Shown here in pieces: positions 8,487 through 21,318 of a DNA stretch of 64,000 bases (position 1 is its first letter; every line of letters starts with the position of its first letter). The translations under genes and the position numbers were made by a program. The stretch spans positions 1 to 64,000 of the forward strand of contig BDSI01000034.1 of assembly GCA_003117195.1 (NCBI GenBank). Reading direction: 5' to 3'. The stretch is from Eudorina sp. 2006-703-Eu-15 (Eukaryota; Chlorophyta; Chlorophyceae; Chlamydomonadales; Volvocaceae). Under the pieces are notes generated by a model that was not told the origin of the DNA, searched no databases, and was given only the letters and a program-made list of their open reading frames with translations.

Positions 8487-11400
8487 TCACATGATGTGAC
8501 AGGCGCCCCCTGCCCTGGCCGCCGCTGGTGGTGGCACCTGTGATGAGGCCCACGGACGTGTGGGCTCAGCAGTGACCAGGCTCTAGCCGCAAACACTCAA
8601 GGGAGCGGACGGGCGGGCGGGCGGGCGGGCAAGACACACCCGGCCCGGGCACGCTGCCTGAAGCACCTCGCGGCGTGCGCTCGCCCTGTGCCCTCCACCC
8701 TCGATTTGATTCTCTGCGCTTGACTCCCACGCTGGACCCCGGCCCCATGCTTTGCGGGATCTTCTCACCACCCCGCCCCATTCCGTCTGACAGCTGGCCC
8801 ATACACCCCACCCCACCCCACCCCACGCCACGCCACGCCACGCCCCCACGCCACGCCACGCCACGCCACGCCACGCCACGCCCCCACGCCACGCCACGCC
8901 ACGCCACGCCACGCCACGCCACGCCCCACGCCACGCCACGCCACGCCACGCCACGCCACGCCACGCCACGCCACGCCACGCCACGCCACGCCACGCCACG
9001 CCACGCCACGCCACGCCACGCCACGCCACGCCACGCCACGCCACGCCACGCCACGCCACGCCACGCCACGCCACGCCACGCCACGCCACGCCACGCCACG
9101 CCACGCCACGCCACGCCACGCCACGCCACGCCACGCCACGCCACGCCACGCCACGCCACGCCACGCCACGCCACGCCCCCCCCCCCCCCCCCCCCCCCCA
9201 CGCCACGCCACGCCACGCCACGCCACGCCACGCCACGCCACGCCACGCCACGCCACGCCACGCCACGCCACGCCACGCCCACGCCACGCCACGCCACGCC
9301 ACGCCACGCCACGCCCACGCCACGCCACGCCACGCCACGCCACGCCACGCCACGCCACGCCACGCCACGCCACGCCACGCCACGCCACGCCACGCCACGC
9401 CACGCCACCAGGGGGCCCCACCTACCGGCGGCATCACGGGCTCAGGTCGGAACGCCTCCGGGGCCACCCGCACTGCGGGTTCCGCGGCCGCGTCGGGGGC
9501 GGTCCGGGGCACCGGCTGGAAGGTGACCGAGAGCCGGTCGCGCTGCATCGCCGCCTTCAGCTCCGAACAGACCTGCTGCTCCGCCTGCGGAGGGGAGGGC
9601 GGGAAGGGGCGACAGGAAGGAGGTTGGTAGGCATGTTGAAGCTGTGCTGTTGCCAGAGCACTGGTCCGCCTGCGTGGGGCGGGAAGGGTCGGGCGGTGGC
9701 CGGTGGCCGGTGCATCCAGGGGCCGGCGGGTGATGCCCTAGGTACTCGATTCGGGTAGGGGTAGGGATCGGGGAGCCAAGGTAAGACATACAGGCAAATC
9801 GTACCGACCATGCGATGCCGTGAGTGGTCTGCCAAGGCCGCCCGCGCCAGTAGCGCCCCCGTCACCCGCAGCGCGCGCAGCAGTCTACGTCATCCTACAC
9901 GCCGGGGCCGCACCCCACCCCACCACACCGCCATCCTACACCGCTACACGCCATCCATGGCGGCCCCATCATGGTCACGGCGGCTCCGACACTCGCCTCG
10001 ATGACAGACAGCCAGGCCGGTGGGTCGGACCTGCGGTCGACCCCGCGCACCGCCCCGTCCAGCAGCCGCCGGCACTCCTGAAACGAACATAGCGACGAGA
10101 TCGAGGAGAAGAGATCATCGGAGGAAATGGCGCACGGGTATCAAGGGCGGGAACGGGATTCACGATGATGCTTGACGTGATGGAGCATCAAACTGGCTGA
10201 TAGTTCCAAGATAGCTACCTTTACACATGGAGGTCATGGTGGAGACAATGGGTGCAGAGCATGGCATGGCAGAGCCGGATTGTGTTGGGCACCGGCTGGA
10301 GCGACGAGATGCTTGATGTACGGCCCCGAAATTGCGCGGCAGCACCCGCAAGGGCCAACTTCACGGCCAAAAAGCAAAGGAGTCGGCGAGCTGAGCGCCC
10401 TTTCAGTGCGGCTAGCCGCCGCTGCCGCCGGCCTGCGGGCTGGATGCAGGCCTGCAGCATGTCGTTCTCTCTTGACTGACGACGGCGCGTGGTTGGCACA
10501 ACAGTGCCATGGAGCCAGACTGCTGATCGCCGAGTAACCATTTCCTGTGGCCTGTCACCGACACGTCTCGAGCCGCATCCCAAGTTCCCAACTGACCAGT
10601 ACACGGGATCCCTGCGGCCTCCAAGTCCGCCGGCCCGCCCAATCGCCCACCGTCTTCCCCCGTTCGGCGCTCAGCAACCGCACCTCGCAGGCCGCCTCCG
10701 ACTCCCCCAGCTCCATGGCCGCCTGCCGGTCGCGTGCCAGGCACAGTGCCGCGCGGCCGGTGTGCAGGGCCGCGGCGGCCGGCAGCAGCCGCAGCAGCCG
10801 ATCTGAGGGCGGCAGCCCGGCCGGGGCGGCCCCCGCCAGCTCCTGCGCGGTGGCTGCCGCCTGGCGGTACAGCGTTGCGCAGCCTGCGGTCGAAAGGAAA
10901 TGGCGCGCGGGCGGGCTTGGCGGCTACCCACGCCGTTGCGGCTGGAGGTTGCGGGGGGCCGGGCCCCAGGGTTGCCGTGGTGGTTCAACGTGGGTTACGC
11001 GCGAATCCAGGGGAGCCAGGTAAGGGCGACCGTTGAGGCATTAACGTGAGAACAATGCAGGGAGGTGGCGCTCCGCTTTGGGCATGCGAGTGCGAGGAGC
11101 TGCTAGAGCGGCGGTAAGGCTGCGGGCATCACGCCCAGTGACTGCCACACCCGACCCCAATTGGGCTCGGCGACGAAAGTCCTTGAGGCTGGGCACGAAG
11201 GACCCAGATCGGGCTGGGCACGAAGGACCCAGATCGGGCTGGGCACGAAGGACCCAGATCGGGCTGGGCACGAAGGACTCGAGGCGACTTGCGTGTCAGA
11301 ATTCACCACAACCCAGCCCATCTACCGACACACCCAAGTCCACGGCCGCACCGCGCAGGCAGCCACCCGCCCACCCGCCCACGCACCTGCATGCAGTGCG

Positions 11401-14232
11401 CGCTGCGTGCCTGGGGACATGCCCCGCACCGCCGCCGCCGCCGCCACCAGCGCCTGACCCTCCGCCAGGCACAGATGCTTCAGCAACCTGGCTGCCGCGG
11501 GCAGCAACTCCAGCGGCCTGTGGGAAAAGCGCGGGGTCCAGACTGATCGTTTGTTTTAACACAGCAACACAGCGCGAAGGCACCCGACCCCTAGGTATAG
11601 GGGCGAGGCCTGCGCGCTTGCAACACCGATCGCATCAAGCATTACTCCCTCACACTAGCTAGCTACGTCTACCTGCCTTCCTTCCGGGTACGGTGTATGT
11701 ACCCGAGCTCCGATCCGGGAATGCCAGTTTGGTACCAACGCCAGTCGTGAACGCCCCGGCTGAGGAGCACTGCCGCGATCAGCAAACCGCTTTGGCGGAA
11801 ACCCACGTACTCTCATACGCACGTACGTACATGCCGCAGCTGGACTGTCGGGATCCTAGACGTCGGGATACTAGCTAGCAGCTACGCAGATCTTGTACGA
11901 CGACGGGATCAGCACCCGCTCCCGGAGAAGGGTTGACGCCCAACACGCGGATGCAGCCCAGCTACCGGCCTGTGCTCCCCCCAAGAAACCTGACCTGTCG
12001 GTCCCTGCAGCTAACGCCGAGCCCGCCACCGCCGGCAGCAGCCCCTCCTCCAGAAACTCGTACACGCCTGCGGCGCGGCGCAGGCCCGCCACGGCGGCCG
12101 TCAGCACTGCCGGCAGCCCTGATGCAACGGACTGGCCTTCGCCGCCGCCGCCGCCGCCTTCCGCCGCCGCGGTCGCTGTCGCTGCCGTCGCTGATGCGTC
12201 CGTTGCTCCGGTGGGGACGGGGCCCTCGGGCGGATCCGCCTCGCCGCTGCCCGAGGTCACCGCCACGCTGCACCGCTGCAGCGCGGAGTGCCGTAGCGCT
12301 GCCGCGTAGGTGGCGTACACCTGGCGTCCGCGGCAGTGGCGTCAGCGGCGGGGCCCTTACACGCGGGGTGTGCAGCGCGGCAGCGTGAGCGCCGACTGGA
12401 GCCCGACTCCATGCGGCCATCCGGTACGACGTCAAAAGACGTTCCGCGCGCAGGACGCCTTTACTCGTTCGCACGAAGAGCGCGGCCGGCTCGTCCCACA
12501 CACTTCTGAAATGTTAAGGGCCAACAGATTCGCTGGCAGTATGTCCTGCGTTCGCAATACAGCCCTTCCCCCACCCCGCCGTACCATGGCCAACTCCTGC
12601 GGCAGGCAGTCCAGTCGGAGGAACCGCTGCGGCCTGCACACGCAAGCCGTGTGCCGTACATAATGCAACGAGACAAGGAAGCGGCACAAGGTCAGTTATG
12701 AGGGACGTAGACCAGCGGATGCCTTGCCTAGCGCTCAAAAGACCAGGGTCACCGACCCAGTCCCACAATACAGATATATGCGAAATGGAAATTCATGAGA
12801 TGCTGTCCAGGAAGCATCAAGGTTGTACGGCCGATGTCCCGACTTCCGTACATGCAATGCATTCAGTGCTTGCAGGCAAAAATTTGAAGGATCTGGCAAA
12901 GACCCAAATCGTTGGTAAGGGATGCAGCAGGTGCGCTCCTGCCCCGTGCGGCGCCTGTGGTTTCTGCTGCTGTGCTTGTATGTGAATGAATGAATGAATG
13001 AATGAACGTTACAGCGGACCCTAACGGGATCACCGGTGTATACCAGGGCAAGCCCCAGCAGGCCCCACCGCCAAGGCGACAGGAAACCTCCACACCTCAA
13101 CGCCGCACCCAAAAAACACACCGGTTGTATGTGTTCATGTCTTCATGACCCCCATCACCCTTGAGTCCGCTGCGCTGTCAGGGCTTTCGCAACGTTTGCG
13201 CCTTGCCCTGGGCTTTACCGTGTCGCGCCCTGGAGCGGCTGCTGACCTTTATTGCCTGGTTGATACTTCTAGGCTGTCGACCCCCGGTTCACCCCTCACA
13301 CCCGTCGCGCAGTCAGGCCCGGGAGAAACCCCAAACCCTGGTCAGGCCGCAAGCGAAGGGTGCTCGCCGGCGCAGCGAGGCGATGCATCGAGGTCCGCTT
13401 CGCTTTGCGCCTGCCCAAAAAATCCCCTTGGCTGCGGCTGACATATCGAGGGACGCCAGGAGGAGAGCCCTCGAACCCCCTCGCGGGCCCCTGCCACCCC
13501 TGAAGACACCCCGGGGACCGCCGCCAAACCACTAGGGCCCCGGCCAGGCGACGTCCCTCTGGCCGCCGACCCACTTTTTTGACAGCGCCGACGTCCACTC
13601 CGGCCGGACCTGGCCCATTGTTGCCGATGCGGCGGCAGAGAACGCTGCGGCCGAGGCCGCGCCGTCGGAAGAGCGGGTGTCAGCCGCAGCGCCGGCCGCC
13701 GGGCCCAGCGGCAGCGCGGCGGCTGCCAGGGTGAGGCCGTGCAGACGCGCCGCGAGGGCCGACACTTCTTGCAGGACAACATCGGGCACTGGAGCGCCGT
13801 TGGGGGCGCCGGTGGTGGAGAGTGACTGCAGCCAGGTGCTAACGGCCCCCCGCCGGAAGGTGAGCTCTGTCAGAAATTCCGGCGGGATCCCACCGACCGC
13901 AGCCCCCTGCCAAGGTGGTCATTGCGTCATGTCAACCGTGGTGATGTTATGCGAGTTGTGTGGTTGCTGCGGTGCCTGAGGCGCGCATATTCGTGCAAGA
14001 CACTGTACAGTACCGGACGGCTGTTGTGAAGCAGTTCAATTTTGCAGCGACCCGCGGGACACAGCCCCGTTTCATGGTCATAAATTTTCAAGTGTTGTGT
14101 GGCAGCAGAAGCGTTTGCGTCCGCGTTGCTGGCAACCGCCGGCAACTGAGGGCAGGTACGTGTGGTCCACCCACTCATCGAATTTACCTGTTTTGCTAGA
14201 GCGGAATAGTCGAATGGCCGTGTTTGCAAAAG
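8487..14232 (-). CDS. BRO1-domain protein with C-terminal CaaX box (BROX/plant BRO1-like), 5' end unresolved
   Basis: Eight exons join in phase: 14232-14188, 13906-13575, 12505-12361, 12320-11995, 11517-11387, 10883-10684, 9584-9426 and 8537-8487, giving 462 residues from the first exon found. BRO1 signatures in order are [37 protein letters not shown], and [13 protein letters not shown], where helical-repeat residues are typical of plant BRO1-like proteins. A TPR-like helix pair ([18 protein letters not shown]) follows. The last exon ends GGACHIM-stop; CHIM is a CaaX prenylation motif, and human BROX is also BRO1 plus CaaX. BRO1 domains bind ESCRT-III, so a prenylated endosomal-membrane adaptor is inferred. 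The 12505-12361 exon is least certain, because its downstream intron would be only 40 bases. The start codon was not found. Confidence 0.78.
8828..9408. repeat. pentanucleotide satellite (ACGCC)n in BRO1-gene intron
   Basis: About 110 near-perfect CGCCA/ACGCC units are interrupted by a few one-base slips and by a C-run at about 9176-9199. The array lies entirely in the last intron (9425-8538) of the minus-strand BRO1-domain gene. Long ORFs crossing it on both strands (His-Ala-Thr-Pro-Arg or Ala-Trp-Arg-Gly-Val repeats) are by-products of the array. Confidence 0.95.
11187..11281. repeat. 25-bp minisatellite, nearly 4 copies
   Basis: The unit GGCTGGGCACGAAGGACCCA + GATCG is repeated head to tail at 11187, 11212, 11237 and 11262, the last copy diverging at its end. 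It lies in an intron of the BRO1-domain gene. Confidence 0.9.
12983..13006. repeat. (GAAT)n microsatellite
   Basis: About six tetranucleotide units (TGAATGAATGAATGAATGAA) lie inside the BRO1-gene intron between 13574 and 12506. Confidence 0.85.
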
Positions 14233-14239
14233 CTGCAGT

Positions 14240-15117
14240 GTATCATAGTAAGGATGTAACAGCAGGAAGTTTCTGGGTGCGTGTTTCGAGACCATTTGCT
14301 TGGGACAGGTTTGCGTGAAGCGCGACAATCACTGCACGTATTATTTGTTCCCTTGAACGATTCTCGAATACAAGTAACGCACGCACACGCCTCGCTGTGA
14401 TCCAAAGGCCAGTCGGTGGAACAGTTCGGTTGCGGAGTCGGTTGCAGACCCTAAACAACGCCATCAATGCCAACAAGCATTCAGGGTAGGCAGTTATAAA
14501 GTTTTCAATCTTTAAAAGGTATCAGTGATCCTCTCATATTTCAGTATTACCGCAATCCCGTAATCGCCGGAACACAGCTCTGCGCATGTCCTTTTTATGA
14601 TCAGACATTGAAACTACCAGGTTTCGGATCGACATATAATATATTATACAGAAGCATGTTCGCATGAAGTCAATCTCGTCATTGTGGGACTGACAGTTAT
14701 TGAACAACCGATTAAGATCGTCTACAGGCGACGATCAATAGTAGTTGGCATAGTGGGTCGATGCGCGCAAGTGACGGTGACGCATCTTGCAGGAATCGCA
14801 TTGTTGTTTGGAGGGACAATCCTTGGTACATGGTACAAGTGATCGCGCACATGGCTCGGAAGCGACCCTTGGAATGTACGGAACGATGACAAAGGGGCCA
14901 GTTTTCGGGCACTTAAGCGGCAAAACGGAGCACTAATTAATGCATACAGTCCAAACCTGTCAAGCGTAATTGAAACTTTTAGACCGATAACTTCTGTGGC
15001 CTATAGAGCAGTCGCCAACCGAAGTTGACTTTCGACATCCGCAAGTCCTCGAGTCAGCGAGCCGCTTTACGCGATATCTGATCCTTAGCGGTTCACTCCA
15101 TTACAATGAGCGCCACA
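14240..15117. other. divergent intergenic region between the BRO1 gene and HCP copy A
   Basis: This less GC-rich sequence should hold the missing 5' exon(s) and promoter of the minus-strand BRO1 gene and the promoter/5' UTR of HCP copy A. The part from about 14830 (CACATGGCTCGGAAGCGACC) has a diverged counterpart upstream of HCP copy B at about 21062 (CACATGGCTCGGAAAGAACC), so the tandem duplication includes upstream sequence. Confidence 0.6.
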
Positions 15118-18100
15118 ATGCTGTCACGCTGTCTGTCATCTGTGGGCTCCCGCCTGGGCAGCCAGATGTCTTCCGGCACCCTCAGCTTTCTCCGCGCTGG
15201 CTCAGCCGGGCGCCCGACTTGTGGCCGTCCAGCACAGCGGATTCTCGCGTATCTGCCAACCACGCCTGCTGAAGGGCCATCATGCCAGCAGGTCCGCGAC
15301 ATGGCCAGTATCAAGGCCCGCATGGCAGCCGCGAACGACGCACTTAAGGAAGACAAGATGATGTGCTATCAGTGCGAGCAGACGAAGGGTGGTGTCGGCT
15401 GCACCGAAATCGGTAAGTCAGGGCGTTTGCGGCGACCTGAAGCGCAACCACCCCTACCGAATGCATCCACCGGCCGAAATTTTCGGTGACCTTAAGGTTG
15501 TTTTTTCATCACTACAAGTAGGCCAATACAAGTAGGTCAATGCAACCCCAATTATTTGATCTCGGCAGCGACAACGTTGCACTAGGGAAAATGTGTTGCT
15601 TAACAGTGCTTTCCGTGTTCTGGGCAACCCGCAGCATGACGTCTCGCGCGTTGCCTTCCCGTTACCTGTTTTCAGGCGTTTGCGGCAAGACACCCGAGGT
15701 GGCGGCGCTTCAGGACCTCCTGATTTACACCGTCAAGGGCCTCGGCAGTCTGGCGCACCACGCGCGCACGACTGCGGGCATCGAGGACCAGGAGGTCAAC
15801 ACCTTCATCAACGGCGCGATCTTCTCGACGCTCACCAACGTCAACTTCGCAGACGACCGCTTTGTCGAGTTTGTCAACGACAGCCGTCGCCTGCACGCGC
15901 AGCTGTCCGCCAAGCTGGCGGCGGCGGGCGTAGAGCTGCCGGCTTCTGCTGCGGCATCCCAGGCGTGGTTCGGCTCCATGCCCCACCCGCTGTTGTGGAA
16001 CGCGCAGCCGGTGGCGCTTGGCGGCGTAGGCGACATGATTGAGCTTGGCCAGCAGGTGCGCCGCGTTGCCTTTACCTTTACCTGCGGAGTGTTTACCGTC
16101 ACCCTGTGCTTGCTGTGCGTGTGTGGGGCTGTGGGCCGGTCTTGCGAATAACTTGTCTTAAAGTAGGTTTCATCAGAACCGAAAGTTTTGTGCCCGCTAC
16201 GCGTTCTTGCAGACCGGCATCGGTGCGCGCCAGTCGGTGCTGGGGAGACTTTGGCGGGGCTACAGGAGCTGCTGATGTACGGCCTGAAGGGTCTGGCCGC
16301 GTACGCGCACCACGCCGAGGCGCTGGGCCACACCGATCCGACCGTGTACGCCGACGTGCAGGTGGGTCGCGGTGTATGTGCAACCGTCCGATGCGACCCA
16401 CATCGCGGGGCGTTCACTTGAGCTCTGCTTAGCTCGCCTGTGCTTACATTTAATGAATGCGTTTGGGCCTGTTTCGAGCTGCGCTGAACTGCGAGGATAG
16501 CATCCATCCGGCAACCAAATAAGGGCACGCAATCTGAAACGGGCACATGGGTTTGTTTGATTCCCACGTTCACTATCCTGTGTGTGAAATTCTGTCCGTG
16601 ATTGATTCGGATATGGTTATGAAAGCTGCGCTCTTTTGCCCCCGTGCAGGAGTCTCTGCACTTCCTGTGCAGCCCCGCCGCCTCGGATGTGGGCGCTGTG
16701 CTGGACCACTGCTTCAAGGCCGGCGCCACCAACTTCCGCGTTATGGAGATGTTGAGCAACGCCCACACGTCCACGTTCGGCCACCCCGTGCCTACGCCCG
16801 TCAGCCTCAACCCGGTGCCCGGCAAGGCCCTCCTGGTGACCGGCCACGACATGCACGACCTGCACATGGTGCTGGAGCAGACGGCGGGCAAGGGCATCAA
16901 CGTGTACACGCACGGCGAGGTGAGGGCGGTAGCGAGGCTGATCTGGGTTGATCTGGGTTGCGGCGTGGGGAGGGCAGAAGCGAAGCTATCTGCGTTGATC
17001 TAGGTTGACTAGCTCACGCGTGGGCAGGGCAGAAGTAACACTGATCTGGGGTTAAACGCGAAGATGTTGTCCCCTTTCGACATGCGTTCCTTACTGCTGG
17101 CATCAGCCCCTGAAGTTTCTTGCACGTCCGCTGCGCCTTGCGGTACTCCTCCGCTGCACGATACCGTACAGATGCTCCCGGCGCACGGCTACCCGGGCCT
17201 GAAGAAGTACCCTCACCTGGTGGGGCACTTCGGCGGTGCCTGGTACCGCCAGAAGGTGGACTTCGCGGCGTTCCCCGGGGCCATCGCCGTCACCACCAAC
17301 TGCGTCTTGGACCCGCTCCAGGCGTACAAGGGCAACATCTTCACCATCAACGAGGTAGATCCTGGGCCGCTGCACGCAGGGCGGGGAACCCAGCATTGGC
17401 TGACGTCCCTGCGCTAGCTCGTGAAACGCAGCGAATCAGAACCTATTGTAAGGGCAGTCAGCTTTCGTCTAGCCGACAAAGGTGATAAAGCTCATGTTAT
17501 TAAGAACGCGTCAATTATTTCCCACAGACCGGCCTGTCGGGAGTGCCGCACATCCGCGCCGACGCATCGGGCCACAAGGACTTCGGGCCCATCATCAAGC
17601 GCGCGCTGGAGCTGCCGGGCTACACGGCTGAGGACGTGGAGAAGGCGCCCAAGAAGCGGGACGTCACGGTGAGACCTCGTTTGAGCCGCATCGCCACAGG
17701 CTTCTATATGCTTGAGTCAAGGAATGTTTGAGGTCTGCGTGTCAGGACTAAACTCATGTATGCGTATCGGTATCTTGCGATGTATACCGGTGTAACGCGG
17801 AACTTTCTGTTTGTCTCAACGGAATGGCTTTCTTGTTAGGATTAATCACACGCTGTGCCCGCTCTTGTGCACGGCAGGTTGGCTTCGGCCACAACGCGGT
17901 CCTGAGTGTGGCTCCCCAAGTGATTGACGCCATCCAGTCGGGGCGCCTGGAGCACATCTTCCTGGTGGGCGGGTGCGACGGCAGCGAGCCGCAGCGCAAG
18001 TACTACAGCAAGCTGTACCAGTACATGCCCACCAATACCATGGTCCTTACGCTGGGCTGCGGCAAGTTCCGCATCTTCGACCAGGACTTCGGCATGCTGC

Positions 18101-18709
18101 CCGGCACCGACATTCCGCGCCTGCTCGACATGGGCCAATGTGAGTCACTGCTAAATTGTTGCTAGAGCTGTAGCTAGGCGGCAAGGTTGTATGTTGTAGT
18201 GGTATGCATCTTTCGAAATAGCAGGTATACACAGCGACGCCCCTCGCCCCTCGCTACTACCTACCCAGCGCTAGCGATAATAATAGTTGCGTTAACCCAA
18301 CTCTACCACCTATGTTAGTAGCGTTACTGCTGTGAGGACATGTGTACGCCAATGCTTTGAGGACTGGCGTAGTGCTGAGCGTCGACCCATGCCGACGGCA
18401 TGCCATGATCGCCGTACAGGCAACGACGCGTACAGCGCACTGGTGGTGGCCACCGAGCTGGCCAAGGTGTTCAAGACGGACGTCAACTCGCTGCCGCTGT
18501 CGCTGGACCTGTCGTGGTTTGAGCAGAAGGCGGTGGCGGTGCTGCTCACGCTGCTGCACCTGGGCGTGCGCAACATCCGGCTGGGCCCGCGCCTGCCCGC
18601 CTTCCTGACGCCCGAGGCGGTGGGTGTGCTGGTGGACAAGTTCAACCTGATCCCGGCCAACGTGGCGGATCCGGCGTCGGACATGAAGATGATGATGCAG
18701 TGCAAGTGA
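15118..18709 (+). CDS. HCP: hybrid-cluster protein (HCP), tandem copy A, with one-base frameshift
   Basis: Eight exons: 15118-15412, 15676-16055, 16213-16361, 16650-16919, 17172-17354, 17528-17668, 17878-18139 and 18420-18709. All match copy B in length except exon 3, which is 149 instead of 150 bases. A run of four G at about 16242-16245 replaces five G in copy B, shifting the frame and giving a stop about ten codons later. Otherwise all HCP motifs are intact: N-terminal CYQCEQT...GC...GVCGK, THGE, TTNC, GGCDG, TLGCGK, GQCND and EQKAV. Start: the ATG at 15118 aligns with copy B; an in-frame ATG at 15106 is unique to this copy. The gene is either a very young pseudogene or affected by a sequencing error. 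TGTAA lies 22 bases after the stop. Confidence 0.9.
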
Positions 18710-18730
18710 GGAGTTAAACCCTGTGCGATT

Positions 18731-18735
18731 TGTAA
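18731..18735 (+). promoter_or_regulatory. putative poly(A) signal TGTAA of HCP copy A
   Basis: TGTAA is the usual polyadenylation signal in Chlamydomonas-type algae. This one lies 22 bases after the HCP copy A stop, shorter than usual algal 3' UTRs. Confidence 0.4.
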
Positions 18736-21318
18736 AACGATGCGAGGTGTACTCAATATCTTTACGCCATCATTCATAACGGGACAGGGGGTAGACACTA
18801 GGCAGGAGTGATGACTGTTGGAGCGTTCTTCCTGGGGTGGGCGATGCTTTTGTTAAGCGATGCGTGGCGGCTTATGAAGAACTGTGGACTTAAGGACAAA
18901 CTTGCGGGGCACAATAATGCTTCCCAAAGGCTGAATTGTGGTCAGGAAGCCGAAGCGGGAGGGTTACTCATCCGATATCTGCCATATGTTTGCGGAATTT
19001 GATGTAATGGTCAACGGGTAAATGTTGACGAAGATCGCGGCGATTGCTGGGAATAAGAAAATGCACGCGTTCGTGTGAACGGGGGCAACTGTCTTCGGTA
19101 CGAGCAGGACGATATGGGAATGTGTTCCCGACGATGCTGTTTAGAACGTTGTCCCAACGCGAGGTTGCACGAGTGCACCAACGCGTACTAATTAATAAGG
19201 TGGCGCGGTGGGCGTTGGGCGACTCAGTGTGCAATTTTGTTTAGAGGCAATGGCAGATGGCTCATTTCATATAAATGACGACCTTACTGATCACGCACCG
19301 TATAGTAGACTCCGATTGCTAACACGGTTGTTTTGAACACAATGACGATTTTGAATGCAATGACGGTCTATAGTCAACATGGTGTGCAATTGTGAGTTTG
19401 GTATAGATGTAACCACGTGCGCATCAACGATTGATGTCATTGCCCGCCATTCCCAACCCATTCAGCTCGACAGGAAAACGTCGCACAGGACCCAGTTGTT
19501 TATTAAGTTGCACTAGTGGCCGCTAGCAACCACAGCTTGCACCGAGGGTGGGCGCCGCCCATACAACCTGGGCTGACGCAGCAGTCTGGGCGCACGGACA
19601 GTGCTCGGCCGACGCCGCTGTTCTCACGGCACGCAAGATTTTGTTGGGGGCAGCCGCGAATCCACTACGAGCTACTGGACTGGGCGAACGTCGCCACCTG
19701 ATAAGCCGATTCGGCACAAGTGCGACAGATGTTCTTTCCCGTACTTACATGGGTGGGATCCTTCCAGTTCGTTAAAACGTCGCGCCGTACATAGACCTCT
19801 TCAACACTCCGCCGTCTTTCGCCGAAATTCTGCTGCTGAGTACTCCTTCGCATGTCTCGGATGTCACGGCATGAGCGCATAGAATGCTGTTTCCTTAACT
19901 GGTTTGACTTGCCCGAAGCAGTGCTGGTACTTCGAATCACCCATGGCGATTATGTTTTTACAGGTTCGGCGTCTCGGAAGCGCGTCGGTTGGGTAGCGAG
20001 GAGGGCCCAAGAACACCAGCACCGTACCTTTAGCTGCTGGCATATGCAGGCAGGCAGTCGGCTTCCCGGGGAGGTGAAGGGTTGGTACGATAAGATACGT
20101 ACCACGTCATAACCCCGGTCCGTACGTTCAAAGGGTTGCAGCTAGATAATGGCGAACTATTCCAGACATAAGGTCACATTAAGTGTATACATGAGGCAAC
20201 TGCTGAGCACAAAATCGATATACACACACCGTCCGAGCGGTGCCATCGACCCGGCAAACAGAGCTCAGGGCATGGCGGCTAAAGTTAATCATGTCTTCAA
20301 ATAAATGTATGTGCCCAGAGTACAATTTTGTCATGAAGACGCAAGTAACGGCGGGGAACGTTGTTCTAAGTGACCAGACATCCCTGGTCGGCCCAACTGG
20401 TCACATACAACCCAATAAAATTGCATGAACTCTTCGTCACGCGTCAGCTGTAAGTGATATGAATCAGATTCTCGCTGTATATCTTGCGCGGTCTCACTAT
20501 GGAAATGCCGAGATCCCGCGCAAGCCTAGACCCGCGCCTAGGCCAGCGCCAACAGCAAATTACGCAGATGTAAGCCTCTGTTGCGCATTCATTAAGTTAA
20601 TTAAAGGGGTTTTGATGATGGAAAGCTACAGAATTATGGGACTCAGGAAGTTGCCCCGATTGGAAGGGTTAATCCTCGCTCTGCAATCTCAGCGACATGT
20701 CAGTTACAGCATAATGATTCATTTTCTTTGGCTCTGACAGAACGCGCAGGTTGGGACCGCCTCCGTGAGTCCCATGGCACAGTGAACTAGCTCTCAGCTG
20801 TGGCCATAATTGCATCCTTATTGATTGAAACATAGTACCAGAGATAACCTAAATAGGAGATCAGTATGCGTAACTGATTCAACTTGTACGAATGTCGATG
20901 TCAAACGTCGGTTGGTTCGCGCGTCCCTATATCTTTGGCCCTGCTTCATCGCATTATATGTAAAATATGGTGATTGAAAATATATTAACGCATATTATGA
21001 CAACATCTCACTCCGATCCAGATACCGATTCCGGGTACATTGTACAAATCGCCCACATGGCTGACGCACATGGCTCGGAAAGAACCCTTGGAAAGTACGG
21101 AAACGCTGACAAAGCGGCCAGTTTCCGACATAACAGCAGCGTTAAGACCGCAATTGAGGTTAACTCGCAGTCAACAACCCTTCGAAACGGATCTATACTC
21201 GTTCGCTTCCTTGCTGCGACAGACCAAATCTGCCAATCGAACTTGACTTCCGACATCCACTTGCCCTCCAGCCAGCGAGCTGCTACATATTTAATTGTGA
21301 TTGCTTGAGGCCACTACA
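18736..21318. other. spacer between the two HCP genes
   Basis: No gene is supported. Composition is less GC-rich than the exons, and short ORFs lack motifs. From about 21040 the sequence resembles the upstream flank of copy A, so the promoter of copy B was carried along by the duplication. Confidence 0.5.

Noticed and set aside
8566..9548. Long ORFs on both strands, 200-320 residues, of Trp-Arg-Gly-Val or His-Ala-Thr-Pro repeats
   Set aside because: They are generated by the ACGCC satellite, which lies in an intron; only the 9584-9426 part is a real exon.
15106..15117. Upstream in-frame ATG for HCP copy A
   Set aside because: Copy B has no equivalent; the ATG at 15118 aligns with 21319 in both genes.
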